From an uncultured Oscillospiraceae bacterium (GTDB lineage: Bacteria > Bacillota > Clostridia > Oscillospirales > Acutalibacteraceae), in NCBI GenBank assembly GCA_900540865.1, contig UQHH01000002.1:1-64000 (forward strand): 64,000 nt of DNA, given 5' to 3'. A program made the position numbers and the translations under genes. Below, one piece after another: positions 45,701 through 53,414 of the stretch (positions are counted from its first letter, which is position 1; each line of letters begins with the position of its first letter). Under the pieces are notes generated by a model, which was not told the origin of the DNA, did not search any database, and was given only the letters and a program-made list of their open reading frames with translations.

Positions 45701-46330
45701 CAACCTTTTTAAGAGGCGGACCCTCTTCTGGCCGGTCGCGTTTTCAAGCTCCTCCTTGAGCTCTGTGGAAAGCTGCTCCAAATCGATTTCGGACAGAAGC
45801 CTTTTCACGGCCTCCGCGCCCATTCCGGCCTCGAAATCGTCCTCGTATTTTTCACGCATTTCGCGGTAGTCTTTTTCTGTCAAAATCTGCATCTTCGTAA
45901 GGCCCCTGGCATCGCCCGGGTCGGTTACGATATAGGCCGCAAAATACAGCACCTTTTCGAGCAGGCGCGGGGAGATGTCGAGCATCAGGCCGATTCTCGA
46001 CGGTATTCCCTTGAAGTACCAGATATGGGAAACGGGTGCTGCCAGCTCAATGTGGCCCATGCGCTCCCTTCTGACCTTCGCGCGTGTAACCTCAACGCCG
46101 CAGCGGTCGCAGATTTTGCCCTTATAGCGGATTCTTTTATACTTTCCGCAGTGGCATTCCCAGTCCTTCTGCGGTCCGAAAATACGCTCGCAGAACAGGC
46201 CGTCGCGTTCCGGCTTTAAGGTACGGTAGTTGATGGTTTCCGGTTTTTTTACCTCGCCATGCGACCAATCCCTAATCTGTTCGGGAGAAGCAAGTCCTAT
46301 TTTAATTGATTCAAAAACGTTAAACTCCAT
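42770..46330 (-). CDS. rpoC: RNA polymerase beta' subunit
   Basis: The catalytic large subunit of RNA polymerase. The ATG at 46330 (MEFNVFESIKIG) is preferred: GGGGAGG lies ten bases upstream, whereas the TTG at 46339 is one base from it. The 1186 residues include the N-terminal zinc ribbon (CHCGKYKRI... CDRCG), the active-site NADFDGDQMAVHVP holding the Mg-binding aspartates, the trigger-loop region and the second zinc site (CRAKHGVCRKCYG). The start lies 17 bp after rpoB, so both subunits come from one transcript. Confidence 0.98.
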   Translation of the reverse strand: MEFNVFESIKIGLASPEQIRDWSHGEVKKPETINYRTLKPERDGLFCERIFGPQKDWECHCGKYKRIRYKGKICDRCGVEVTRAKVRRERMGHIELAAPVSHIWYFKGIPSRIGLMLDISPRLLEKVLYFAAYIVTDPGDARGLTKMQILTEKDYREMREKYEDDFEAGMGAEAVKRLLSEIDLEQLSTELKEELENATGQKRVRLLKRLEVVESFRLSGNRPEWMILDVVPVIPPDIRPMVQLDGGRFATSDLNDLYRRVINRNNRLKRLLELEAPDIIIRNEKRMLQEAVDALIDNGRRGRPVTGPNNRALKSLSDMLKGKQGRFRQNLLGKRVDYSGRSVIVVGPELKMYQCGLPKEMALELFKPFVMKRLVETKVSQNIKAARKAVERAKPEVWDALEVVIKGHPVLLNRAPTLHRLGIQAFEPVLVEGRALKLHPLVCTAYNADFDGDQMAVHVPLSAEAQAEARFLMLAAGNLLKPSDGRPVTVPTQDMVLGSYYLTLDKDGEKGEGKVFRDFDEALMAYDTDVVSLHAKIKVRRELEIGGEVKSAMIETTVGKIIFNRPIPQDLGFVDRSKPENLFELEISFLVGKKQLGKIIDRCIRVHGTQVTSKVLDDVKAQGFKYSTKGAITVAVCDAEIPQAKKEIIAKAEEDIDTVTGLFKEGLVSNEERYESVLKIWEKATNDVTSALQKNLGRYNPIFMMADSGARGSMSQIRQLAGMRGLIANTSGKTIEIPIRANYREGLNILEYFISSRGARKGLADTALRTADSGYLTRRLVDVSQEVIIREDDCGTHEGIEVFEIRDGKESIESLHERLLGRYLCEDFIDDKTGEILVSRETMMGDEEADIIVNAGVERIKIRSILGCRAKHGVCRKCYGSNLANGMPVTVGEAVGIIAAQSIGEPGTQLTMRTFHTGGVASAEDITQGLPRVEELFEGRKPKHLAIISEIAGDVRFEEIKNNRHAVIFNKETGDEKSYLIPFGSRVKVEEGQTIEAGDMITEGSVNPHDVLAIKGAQAVQDYLIQEVQRVYRMQGVDINDKHIEVIVRQMMKKVRIEDPGNTNLLPSTLVDKNEFLSANEEICARVENGEEDLREATCTQMLLGITKASLATDSFLSAASFQETTRVLTDAAIKGKVDPLMGLKENVIIGKLVPAGTGMHRYSDVELEETYPAAAVNEYEQAQAE

Positions 46331-46347
46331 ATTCGCCAAGCCTCCCC

Positions 46348-49300
46348 TTACAGTTCATCGCTGTCAAAATCATCGATTAAATCGTCTTCTTCCTCTTCAA
46401 AAATAGACGACTCGTCAAACATGTTGTTGTCGTCGGGATCATCCTCCAGCTGGAAGCCCTCCATGGTCGTCATCACCTCGTCCTCAGCAAGCGCGCTGTC
46501 CGGTACCGCCGTGATTTCGTCGTCCTCGTCGAAGTTCTGCTTGAGGTCGATTTCCTCGTTGTCCTTGTCGAGTACCTTGACGTCGAGCGAAAGCGACTGC
46601 AGCTCCTTGATAAGAACCTTGAAGGATTCCGGAATGCCCGGCTTCGGGATGTTCTGACCCTTGACGATTGATTCATAGGTCTTGACACGCCCGACGACGT
46701 CGTCCGACTTGACCGTCAGGATTTCCTGCAGCGTGTATGCCGCGCCGTAAGCCTCGAGCGCCCAGACTTCCATTTCTCCGAAGCGCTGTCCGCCGAACTG
46801 CGCCTTGCCGCCGAGCGGCTGCTGCGTTACGAGCGAGTACGGGCCTGTGGAACGCGCGTGGATTTTATCGTCAACCAGGTGATGGAGCTTCAAATAGTAC
46901 ATATAGCCAACGGTAACGGGATTATCGAAATATTCGCCCGTCCTGCCGTCCTTGAGCCATGTCTTGCCGTCCTCGCTCAGTCCCGCCTGGCGGAACGCCT
47001 CAAAGATATCCTCTTCGTGCGCGCCGTCGAACACAGGCGTCATAATCTTCCAGCCGAGCGCCTTCGCGGCATAGCCCAGATGAACCTCGAGCACCTGCCC
47101 GATGTTCATACGGGAAGGAACGCCGAGGGGGTTGAGCACAATATCGAGCGGTGTGCCGTCCGGCAGGAACGGCATATCCTCGACGGGGAGGATTCTCGAA
47201 ACGACGCCCTTGTTGCCGTGGCGGCCGGCCATCTTATCGCCGACTGAAATCTTTCTTTTCTGCGCCAGGTAGCAGCGCACGACCTTATTGACGCCCGGCT
47301 GCAGCTCGTCGTGGCTGTTCTCCCTTGTGAACACCTTGACGTCCACAACAATGCCGGACTCGCCGTGCGGAACGCGCAGGGAGGTGTCCCTGACTTCCCT
47401 GGCCTTTTCGCCGAATATAGCGCGCAGCAGGCGTTCCTCAGCGGTGAGCTCCGTCTCGCCCTTCGGCGTGACCTTGCCAACCAGTATATCGCCCGCCTGC
47501 ACCTCGGCGCCGATGTGGATAATACCCTGTTCGTCCAAATCCTTGAGCATATCCTCGCCGACGTTCGGGATGTCGCGCGTAATTTCCTCCGGGCCGAGCT
47601 TCGTGTCCCTGGCCTCGGTTTCATATTCCTCTATATGGATAGACGTATAAACGTCGTCCCTGACAATCTTTTCATTGATGAGGACAGCGTCCTCGTAGTT
47701 ATAGCCTTCCCAGGTCATAAAGCCAATCAACGCGTTCTTTCCAAGGCTGATTTCACCGTTCTTCGTGGCCGGGCCGTCGGCGAGCACTTCGCCCCTCAAG
47801 ACGCGCTGCCCCTTATCGACGACAGGAATCTGGTTGATGCAGGTTCCCTGGTTTGAGCGCATGAACTTCGTGACCTTGAATTCCTCGATTTTTCCGGAAT
47901 CGTAGCGCACGGCGATTTTGTCCGCGCTTACGGAAAGGACCACGCCGTCCTCTTTGGACAGCAGGCACACGCCGGAGTCGACGCCCGCCTTGTATTCCAT
48001 GCCGGTGCCGACAATCGGGGACTGCGTGACCATCAGCGGAACGGCCTGCCTCTGCATGTTCGAGCCCATCAGCGCGCGGTTTGCGTCGTCGTTCTCAAGG
48101 AACGGAATCATCGCCGTCGCGACGGAAACGACCATCCGGGGAGATACGTCCATATAATCGAAACGGTCACGCTCAAGCTCCACGAACTCGTCGCGGTAAC
48201 GTCCGTTGATTTTTGGGTTTTTAAAACGCCCGTCGTCGTCGAGCGGCTCGTTGGCCTGCGCAACGTAGAATTCATCCTCCACGTCGGCCGTCATATAAAC
48301 GACCTCGCCGGTAACGACGCCCGTCTCTTTATCTACCTTACGGAACGGCGCCTCGATAAAGCCATATTCGTTGATACGCGCGAACGTCGCAAGGTACGAA
48401 ATCAGGCCGATGTTCGGTCCTTCCGGCGTCTCAATCGGGCACATGCGGCCGTAATGGCTGTAGTGGACGTCGCGCACCTCAAAGCCCGCGCGGTCACGTG
48501 AAAGGCCGCCGGGGCCGAGCGCCGAAAGACGCCTTTTATGCGTAAGCTCCGCGAGCGGGTTGGTCTGGTCCATAAACTGCGAAAGCGGCGAGGAGCCGAA
48601 GAACTCCTTGATTGCCGCCGTAACCGGGCGGATGTTGATTAACGCGTTCGGCGACAGGTTATCGAGGTCCTGCGCCTGTAAGGTCATCCTTTCGCGGATT
48701 ACCCTCTCAAGCCTTGAGAAGCCGATGCGGAACTGGTTCTGCAGCAGCTCGCCCACGCTGCGGATGCGGCGGTTGCCGAGATGGTCGATGTCGTCCGTCG
48801 TGCCTAAGCCGCAGGCAAGGCAGTTCATATAGTTGATAGATGAGAAAATATCGTCAATAATAATATGGTTCGGGATAAGGTCGCCGCGGCGCTGCGCAAT
48901 GGTTTCCTTGAGCAGCTCCTGGTCGCCGCCGCAGGCGTCGAGGATTTCGCATAATACGGCGAAGCTTACCTTCTCGTTGATGCCGCATTCTTCCTCAGCG
49001 TTGAAATTGACATACCCGCCGATATCGACCATGCCGTTGGAGATGACCTTGACCGTCTTGCCCTCCACGTCTACAAACGCGGTATTAACGCCGGCGTTCT
49101 CAATCTCCATGGCAAGCTCGCGGCTGATTACGTCGCCCGCCATCGCCATGACCTCGCCCGTGCGGGGGTTTGCAATCGGCTCCGTAATCTTCTGGTTTGC
49201 AAGGCGCGCGGAAATACCAAGCTTCTTGTTGTATTTATAACGGCCGACGCGCGACATATCGTAGCGCCTGGCGTCGAAAAACAGATTATTGATGTGTGTC

Positions 49301-50061
49301 TGCGCGCTTTCCACCGTCGGCGGTTCGCTCGGGCGGAGCTTGCGGTAGACCTCAATCATCGCTTCCTCTGTGTTCTTGCAGGGGTCTTTCTCGATGGTCG
49401 CGCGGATGCGCTCATCCTCGCCGAAGTAGTCGAGGATTTCCCCGTCGCTTCCCAGACCCAGCGCGCGGATAAACACCGTGATGGGAATTTTGCGGTTTTT
49501 ATCGATACGGACGTAGAAAACGTCGTTCACGTCGTTTTCATACTCAAGCCAAGCGCCCCTGTTCGGGATAACCGTGGAGCTGAAAAGCTTTTTGCCCGTC
49601 TTGTCATATTCCATCTTGTAATAAACGCCCGGGGAACGAACCAGCTGTGATACGATGACGCGCTCGGCGCCGTTGATTACGAACGTGCCGCTCGAGGTCA
49701 TAAGGGGGAAGTCGCCCATAAAGACGTTGGATTCCTTGATTTCGCCCGTCTCTTTATTGAGCAGGCGCGCGACGACGCGCAGGGGGGCGGCGTAGGTGGC
49801 GTCCCTTTCCTTGCATTCCGTTACGCTGTAATTGGGATTGTCAACGTCAAGTGTGTAGTCCACAAAGTCGAGAACCAGATTGCCGGTGTAATCGGTAATG
49901 CCCGATACATCCTGAAATACTTCCTTCAGCCCTGTGTCTAAAAACCATTTGTAGGATTTTTTCTGTACCTCGATGAGGTTCGGCATATCGATAACCTCGT
50001 CGATTTTAGAAAAGCTCATCCTCTCATTTTTACCAAGCTTTGTCGGCTTGACATTCACCAT
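46348..50061 (-). CDS. rpoB: RNA polymerase beta subunit
   Basis: The 1237-residue beta subunit starts with ATG at 50061. The rifampicin pocket is visible around SPLSQFMDQTNPL and THKRRLSALGPGG; the residues matching E. coli Q513, D516, H526 and S531 are all wild type, so no rifampicin-resistance mutation is seen there. The DNA/RNA channel blocks GRHGNKGVVSRILP and GGQRFGEMEVWALEAYGA are conserved. After the usual end near QSLSLDVKVLD there is an acidic tail of about 70 residues rich in Asp/Glu, typical of clostridial RpoB. It is not preceded by rplJ/rplL but has its own promoter. Confidence 0.98.
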   Translation of the reverse strand: MVNVKPTKLGKNERMSFSKIDEVIDMPNLIEVQKKSYKWFLDTGLKEVFQDVSGITDYTGNLVLDFVDYTLDVDNPNYSVTECKERDATYAAPLRVVARLLNKETGEIKESNVFMGDFPLMTSSGTFVINGAERVIVSQLVRSPGVYYKMEYDKTGKKLFSSTVIPNRGAWLEYENDVNDVFYVRIDKNRKIPITVFIRALGLGSDGEILDYFGEDERIRATIEKDPCKNTEEAMIEVYRKLRPSEPPTVESAQTHINNLFFDARRYDMSRVGRYKYNKKLGISARLANQKITEPIANPRTGEVMAMAGDVISRELAMEIENAGVNTAFVDVEGKTVKVISNGMVDIGGYVNFNAEEECGINEKVSFAVLCEILDACGGDQELLKETIAQRRGDLIPNHIIIDDIFSSINYMNCLACGLGTTDDIDHLGNRRIRSVGELLQNQFRIGFSRLERVIRERMTLQAQDLDNLSPNALINIRPVTAAIKEFFGSSPLSQFMDQTNPLAELTHKRRLSALGPGGLSRDRAGFEVRDVHYSHYGRMCPIETPEGPNIGLISYLATFARINEYGFIEAPFRKVDKETGVVTGEVVYMTADVEDEFYVAQANEPLDDDGRFKNPKINGRYRDEFVELERDRFDYMDVSPRMVVSVATAMIPFLENDDANRALMGSNMQRQAVPLMVTQSPIVGTGMEYKAGVDSGVCLLSKEDGVVLSVSADKIAVRYDSGKIEEFKVTKFMRSNQGTCINQIPVVDKGQRVLRGEVLADGPATKNGEISLGKNALIGFMTWEGYNYEDAVLINEKIVRDDVYTSIHIEEYETEARDTKLGPEEITRDIPNVGEDMLKDLDEQGIIHIGAEVQAGDILVGKVTPKGETELTAEERLLRAIFGEKAREVRDTSLRVPHGESGIVVDVKVFTRENSHDELQPGVNKVVRCYLAQKRKISVGDKMAGRHGNKGVVSRILPVEDMPFLPDGTPLDIVLNPLGVPSRMNIGQVLEVHLGYAAKALGWKIMTPVFDGAHEEDIFEAFRQAGLSEDGKTWLKDGRTGEYFDNPVTVGYMYYLKLHHLVDDKIHARSTGPYSLVTQQPLGGKAQFGGQRFGEMEVWALEAYGAAYTLQEILTVKSDDVVGRVKTYESIVKGQNIPKPGIPESFKVLIKELQSLSLDVKVLDKDNEEIDLKQNFDEDDEITAVPDSALAEDEVMTTMEGFQLEDDPDDNNMFDESSIFEEEEDDLIDDFDSDEL

Positions 50062-50218
50062 GGGCGTATCACTCCATTCCTGATAGTTAGTCCGCTGTCT
50101 TCCATAAGGCCCCGCAACATTTTTAAAAATACCACTTGATTTTTGAAAAATTTTATGCTAATATCAACCCGTCGAAAGGGCGATAAGGGCAAGCTATGCC
50201 ATTATGGTGCATTTTCTT

Positions 50219-50247
50219 ATTTTATTTGATTGTCAAGAGTTTGTCAA
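50219..50247 (-). promoter_or_regulatory. Promoter of rpoBC
   Basis: On the minus strand: TTGACA, 17-bp spacer, TAAAAT. A second TTGACA lies inside the spacer. The leader is about 150 nt. The 312-bp gap 50062-50373 holds this promoter and the terminator at 50298-50330; no ribosomal L10/L7 gene is present. Confidence 0.8.
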
Positions 50248-50297
50248 GAGAAATCGCCGGTTTTTTTCGTATTCTTTATGTAAATGAAAAAATAATT

Positions 50298-50330
50298 CCG
50301 CAGAAGCAAAAACGCCTCTGCGGTTTCTTT
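50298..50330. terminator. Terminator downstream of spoVAC
   Basis: CCGCAGA and TCTGCGG form a 7-bp stem with T-rich sequence on both sides (TTTCTTTTTT on plus; ATTATTTTTT on minus), so it may work in both directions. It lies about 45 bp after the spoVAC stop. Confidence 0.65.
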
Positions 50331-50373
50331 TTTCGAATCAAAAGCAACGCCCGGCAAGGTTGTTCAAAACTGT

Positions 50374-50826
50374 TCAAACGGCACCCATGCTCTTCAAGAT
50401 AAAATAGATAATGCCATACACGACGGAGGCCGTAATTCCGTATACTAAAACAGGCCCCGCGATAATAAACATTTTGGCGCCCAGACCGAGGATATAGCCT
50501 TCGCTTTTAAATTCAATAGCGGGCGACACGATTGAGTTTGCAAAGCCGGTAATCGGAACGAGCGTACCGGCTCCCCCGTGCTTTGCGAGCTTGTCATATA
50601 TGCCGATACTTGTAAGCAGCGCGCCCAAAAACACGAGCGTCACGGAGGTAAGCGTGGCGGCCTCTGTTTTATCCATGCCGCACAGCATATAAATATCGGT
50701 GAAGCCCTGCCCTATGGTGCAAATCACGCCGCCAAACAGGAACGCCTTGAGGCAATCTAAAAAAAGGTGGCTGTTCGGCGACGCTTTTTCCGTCATTTTG
50801 GAATATTCTTTCTTTGATACATTCAC
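50374..50826 (-). CDS. spoVAC: Stage V sporulation protein AC (dipicolinic acid channel subunit)
   Basis: A 150-residue membrane protein, the same length as Bacillus SpoVAC. The start is GTG with GGGTGAG upstream. Conserved blocks are FLFGGVICTIGQG, GALLTSIGIYDKLAKHGGAGTLVPITGFANS and EFKSEGYILGLGAKMF. SpoVAC sits in the spore inner membrane and forms a mechanosensitive channel for Ca-dipicolinate uptake and release. Usually spoVAC, spoVAD and spoVAE are adjacent; here none of the partners follows, so they lie elsewhere or this is an extra copy. A SigG-type promoter was not clearly visible. Confidence 0.93.
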   Translation of the reverse strand: MNVSKKEYSKMTEKASPNSHLFLDCLKAFLFGGVICTIGQGFTDIYMLCGMDKTEAATLTSVTLVFLGALLTSIGIYDKLAKHGGAGTLVPITGFANSIVSPAIEFKSEGYILGLGAKMFIIAGPVLVYGITASVVYGIIYFILKSMGAV

Positions 50827-50925
50827 GTAAACTCACCCTTTCACAGTCAATTATTCCCTGTTTGGGCCCGCTTAATCATATTGATTTCCGATTTTAGAAC
50901 ATTTTGTTAAATTTCTATTATTTAT

Positions 50926-50953
50926 TTGCAGGCGCGGGCGTTTCGTGTATAAT
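50926..50953 (+). promoter_or_regulatory. Promoter of the cysteine desulfurase-thiI unit
   Basis: TTGCAG, 16-bp spacer, TATAAT, about 40 bp before the proposed GTG start. Confidence 0.7.
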
Positions 50954-50995
50954 GATATGTGACTTGTGGTCTGTTTTTTATATTGGAAGCAAGAG

Positions 50996-52135
50996 GTGTT
51001 TGAAACGGGCACGAACGTTTATCTGGACAACAGCGCGACGACGGCTGTGTGCCGCAGCGCCGCGCAGGCGGCCTACGACATGATGACGCTGAATTACGGA
51101 AACCCATCCTCCCTGCATGCAAAAGGGCTGGAGGCCGAAAAAGAGATTACAAAGGCCCGCTGCTCCATAGCGAAGCAGCTATGTGCGGAAAAGACAGAAA
51201 TTTATTTCACGAGCGGCGGCACGGAGGCGAATAACCTGGCCGTTTTCGGCGCGGTGGACGCAAGGCGCCGCATGGGCAATAAAATTGTGACGACCGCGAT
51301 TGAGCATTCCTCCGTCTTTGAAAGCTGCAAGGAGCTGGAGCGGCAGGGATATGAGGTTATTTTCCTCAAGCCGGAAAACGGCGGCCGCGTCACACCGGAG
51401 CAAATTTTTGAAGCGGTGGACAATAAGACAATTCTTATCAGCATTATGCTCGTCAACAACGAAACGGGCGCCATACAGCCGGTAGAAGCCGCAAGGAAGG
51501 CCGCCGTGCAAAAATGCGCGCCGGCGCTTATCCACTGCGACGCGGTGCAGGCGTTCGGCAAAATCCCGGTTTCACCGCGCAGGCTGAATGTAGATTTGCT
51601 CACGGTTTCCGCGCACAAAATACACGGCCCAAAGGGGGCCGGCGCGCTGTATGTGAAAAACGGCGTACGCATTTCGCCGCGTACGTTCGGCGGGGAGCAG
51701 GAAAACAGGCTGCGCCCCGGTACGGAGGCTGCCCCGCTGATTGCGGGCTTTGGCGCCGCTGTGCGGGAAATCGATTTGAACGCGATTGAAGAAATCCGCG
51801 CGCTGCGCGGCTACTGCGCCGAACGGGTTTTAAAGCTTGAGCGCACGGTTTTGCACTCAGACGACCGGTGCCTTCCCTATATTGTCAATTTCTCCGTACT
51901 TGGAATAAAAAGCGAAACCATGCTCCATTTTCTCGCGTCAAAGGGCATATACGTTTCCAGCGGCTCCGCGTGCGCTAAGGGTAAAAAAAGCCACGTGCTT
52001 ACGGCGCTCGGGCTTTCCACAGAGGAAAGCGGCAGCGCGCTGCGCGTAAGCTTTTCAAAATATAACACAAGGGCCGACGTAGATTGCCTGATAGAGGCAA
52101 TCGGTGAAGGAATGCGCACGCTTGCAAGGCGGTAG
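50996..52135 (+). CDS. Cysteine desulfurase (NifS/IscS family), sulfur donor for ThiI
   Basis: A PLP enzyme that takes sulfur from cysteine as a protein persulfide. The GTG at 50996 with GGAAG upstream gives MFETGTNVYLDNSATT, 379 residues; the GTG at 50966 would add an unusual hydrophobic leader. Motifs: ALIHCDAVQ for PLP contact, the Schiff-base lysine in SAHKIHGPKGAGAL, and the persulfide cysteine in SSGSACAKGKKSH. thiI begins 41 bp downstream; this pairing (as NifZ-ThiI in Bacillus) points to tRNA 4-thiouridine and possibly thiamine thiazole synthesis. Confidence 0.93.
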   Translation: MFETGTNVYLDNSATTAVCRSAAQAAYDMMTLNYGNPSSLHAKGLEAEKEITKARCSIAKQLCAEKTEIYFTSGGTEANNLAVFGAVDARRRMGNKIVTTAIEHSSVFESCKELERQGYEVIFLKPENGGRVTPEQIFEAVDNKTILISIMLVNNETGAIQPVEAARKAAVQKCAPALIHCDAVQAFGKIPVSPRRLNVDLLTVSAHKIHGPKGAGALYVKNGVRISPRTFGGEQENRLRPGTEAAPLIAGFGAAVREIDLNAIEEIRALRGYCAERVLKLERTVLHSDDRCLPYIVNFSVLGIKSETMLHFLASKGIYVSSGSACAKGKKSHVLTALGLSTEESGSALRVSFSKYNTRADVDCLIEAIGEGMRTLARR

Positions 52136-52176
52136 GAAGGCGTGAAAAGCATAAAGAAGGATGAAGAGGGTAAACA

Positions 52177-53346
52177 ATGAAGGAAATGATACTGATAAAG
52201 GTCGGCGAGCTTGCCTTAAAGGGGCTTAACAGGCGTACCTTTGAGGATGTGCTCGTCAAAAACATAAAAAGAAGCATTTCGTATTTGGGGCCGTTTGAAA
52301 TCAAAACGGCACAGTCGACCGTATATGTCACGCCGCTCAGGGACGGCGCCGACCTTGACGAAGCAGAGCGCCGCGTCGGGTGCGTGTTCGGCATTGCCGC
52401 CTATTCCAGAGCGTGCTTTGCTGAAAAAAACATGGACAGCATCAACGCAAACGCGCTGGAATATTTAAAGGAGCAGTTGGAGCTTGTGCATACCTTTAAG
52501 GTGGAAGCAAAGCGCTCCGACAAGCAGTTTCTCTTGAAATCCCCGCAAATCTGCGCCGAGCTGGGCGGGTATCTGCTTGAGCATCTCCCGCACCTGAGGG
52601 TAGATGTACATAACCCCGAGCTGACCGTTACGGTGGAGATACGCGATTTCGGCGCGTATATCCACGGGCAGGCTCTGCGCGGCGCGGGCGGCATTCCCGT
52701 CGGGACAGGAGGCCGTGCGGCCATCCTCATCAGCGGCGGCATCGACAGTCCCGTCGCGGCCTACATGATGGCGAAGCGCGGTGTGGAGCTTACCGCCGTT
52801 CATTTCGCAAGCCCGCCCTACACGAGCGAGCGCGCCGAGGAAAAGGTCAAGGAGCTTCTTTCGATTGTTTCCCGCTACAGCGGCAGGATGGTCATGCATA
52901 CCGTCCCGTTTTCGGAAATCCAGGAGGAAATCCGCAAAAACTGCCCGGAGGAGCTTTTCACCATCATCATGCGCCGCTTTATGATGCAGATTGCCGAGCG
53001 CATTGCGCAGGAAAACGAATGCGCGGCCCTGATTACGGGTGAAAGCCTGGGGCAGGTCGCAAGCCAGACGATTCACGCCATCGCCTGCACGGACGAGGCG
53101 TGCTCCATGCCCGTGTTCCGGCCGCTCATTGGAATGGACAAGGATGAAATTATAAAGACGGCGCGCAGAATCGGCACGTTTGAAACGTCCATCCAGCCCT
53201 ACGAGGATTGCTGCACGGTATTCACGCCGAAGCACCCGCGCACAAGGCCTGTGCTTAAATTTGTAAAGCTCGCGCAGGAGGAGCTGGACTGTGAAGGTTT
53301 GATTGAACGCGCTGTAGAAAACACCTATTGTACGAAAATCGGTTAG
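52177..53346 (+). CDS. thiI: tRNA 4-thiouridine synthase ThiI
   Basis: It adenylates and thiolates uridine 8 of tRNA using sulfur from the desulfurase encoded upstream. The 389-residue protein has an N-terminal ferredoxin-like and THUMP region (about 1-165), a PP-loop SGGIDSPVA (about 186-194) and the ThiI block TGESLGQVASQT. It lacks the C-terminal rhodanese domain of E. coli ThiI, as in Bacillus; the pair CC in YEDCCTVF may take part in sulfur transfer. ATG start; operon with the cysteine desulfurase. Confidence 0.96.
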   Translation: MKEMILIKVGELALKGLNRRTFEDVLVKNIKRSISYLGPFEIKTAQSTVYVTPLRDGADLDEAERRVGCVFGIAAYSRACFAEKNMDSINANALEYLKEQLELVHTFKVEAKRSDKQFLLKSPQICAELGGYLLEHLPHLRVDVHNPELTVTVEIRDFGAYIHGQALRGAGGIPVGTGGRAAILISGGIDSPVAAYMMAKRGVELTAVHFASPPYTSERAEEKVKELLSIVSRYSGRMVMHTVPFSEIQEEIRKNCPEELFTIIMRRFMMQIAERIAQENECAALITGESLGQVASQTIHAIACTDEACSMPVFRPLIGMDKDEIIKTARRIGTFETSIQPYEDCCTVFTPKHPRTRPVLKFVKLAQEELDCEGLIERAVENTYCTKIG

Positions 53347-53414
53347 TATGAAATAAAGGAACACCGCGCACAACTGCGCTTATGATACAGGACTGAAAAC
53401 GGGAGGTATATGCC

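Noticed and set aside
46348..50061. Rifampicin-resistance variant in rpoB
   Set aside because: All four main resistance positions in the pocket carry the sensitive residues.
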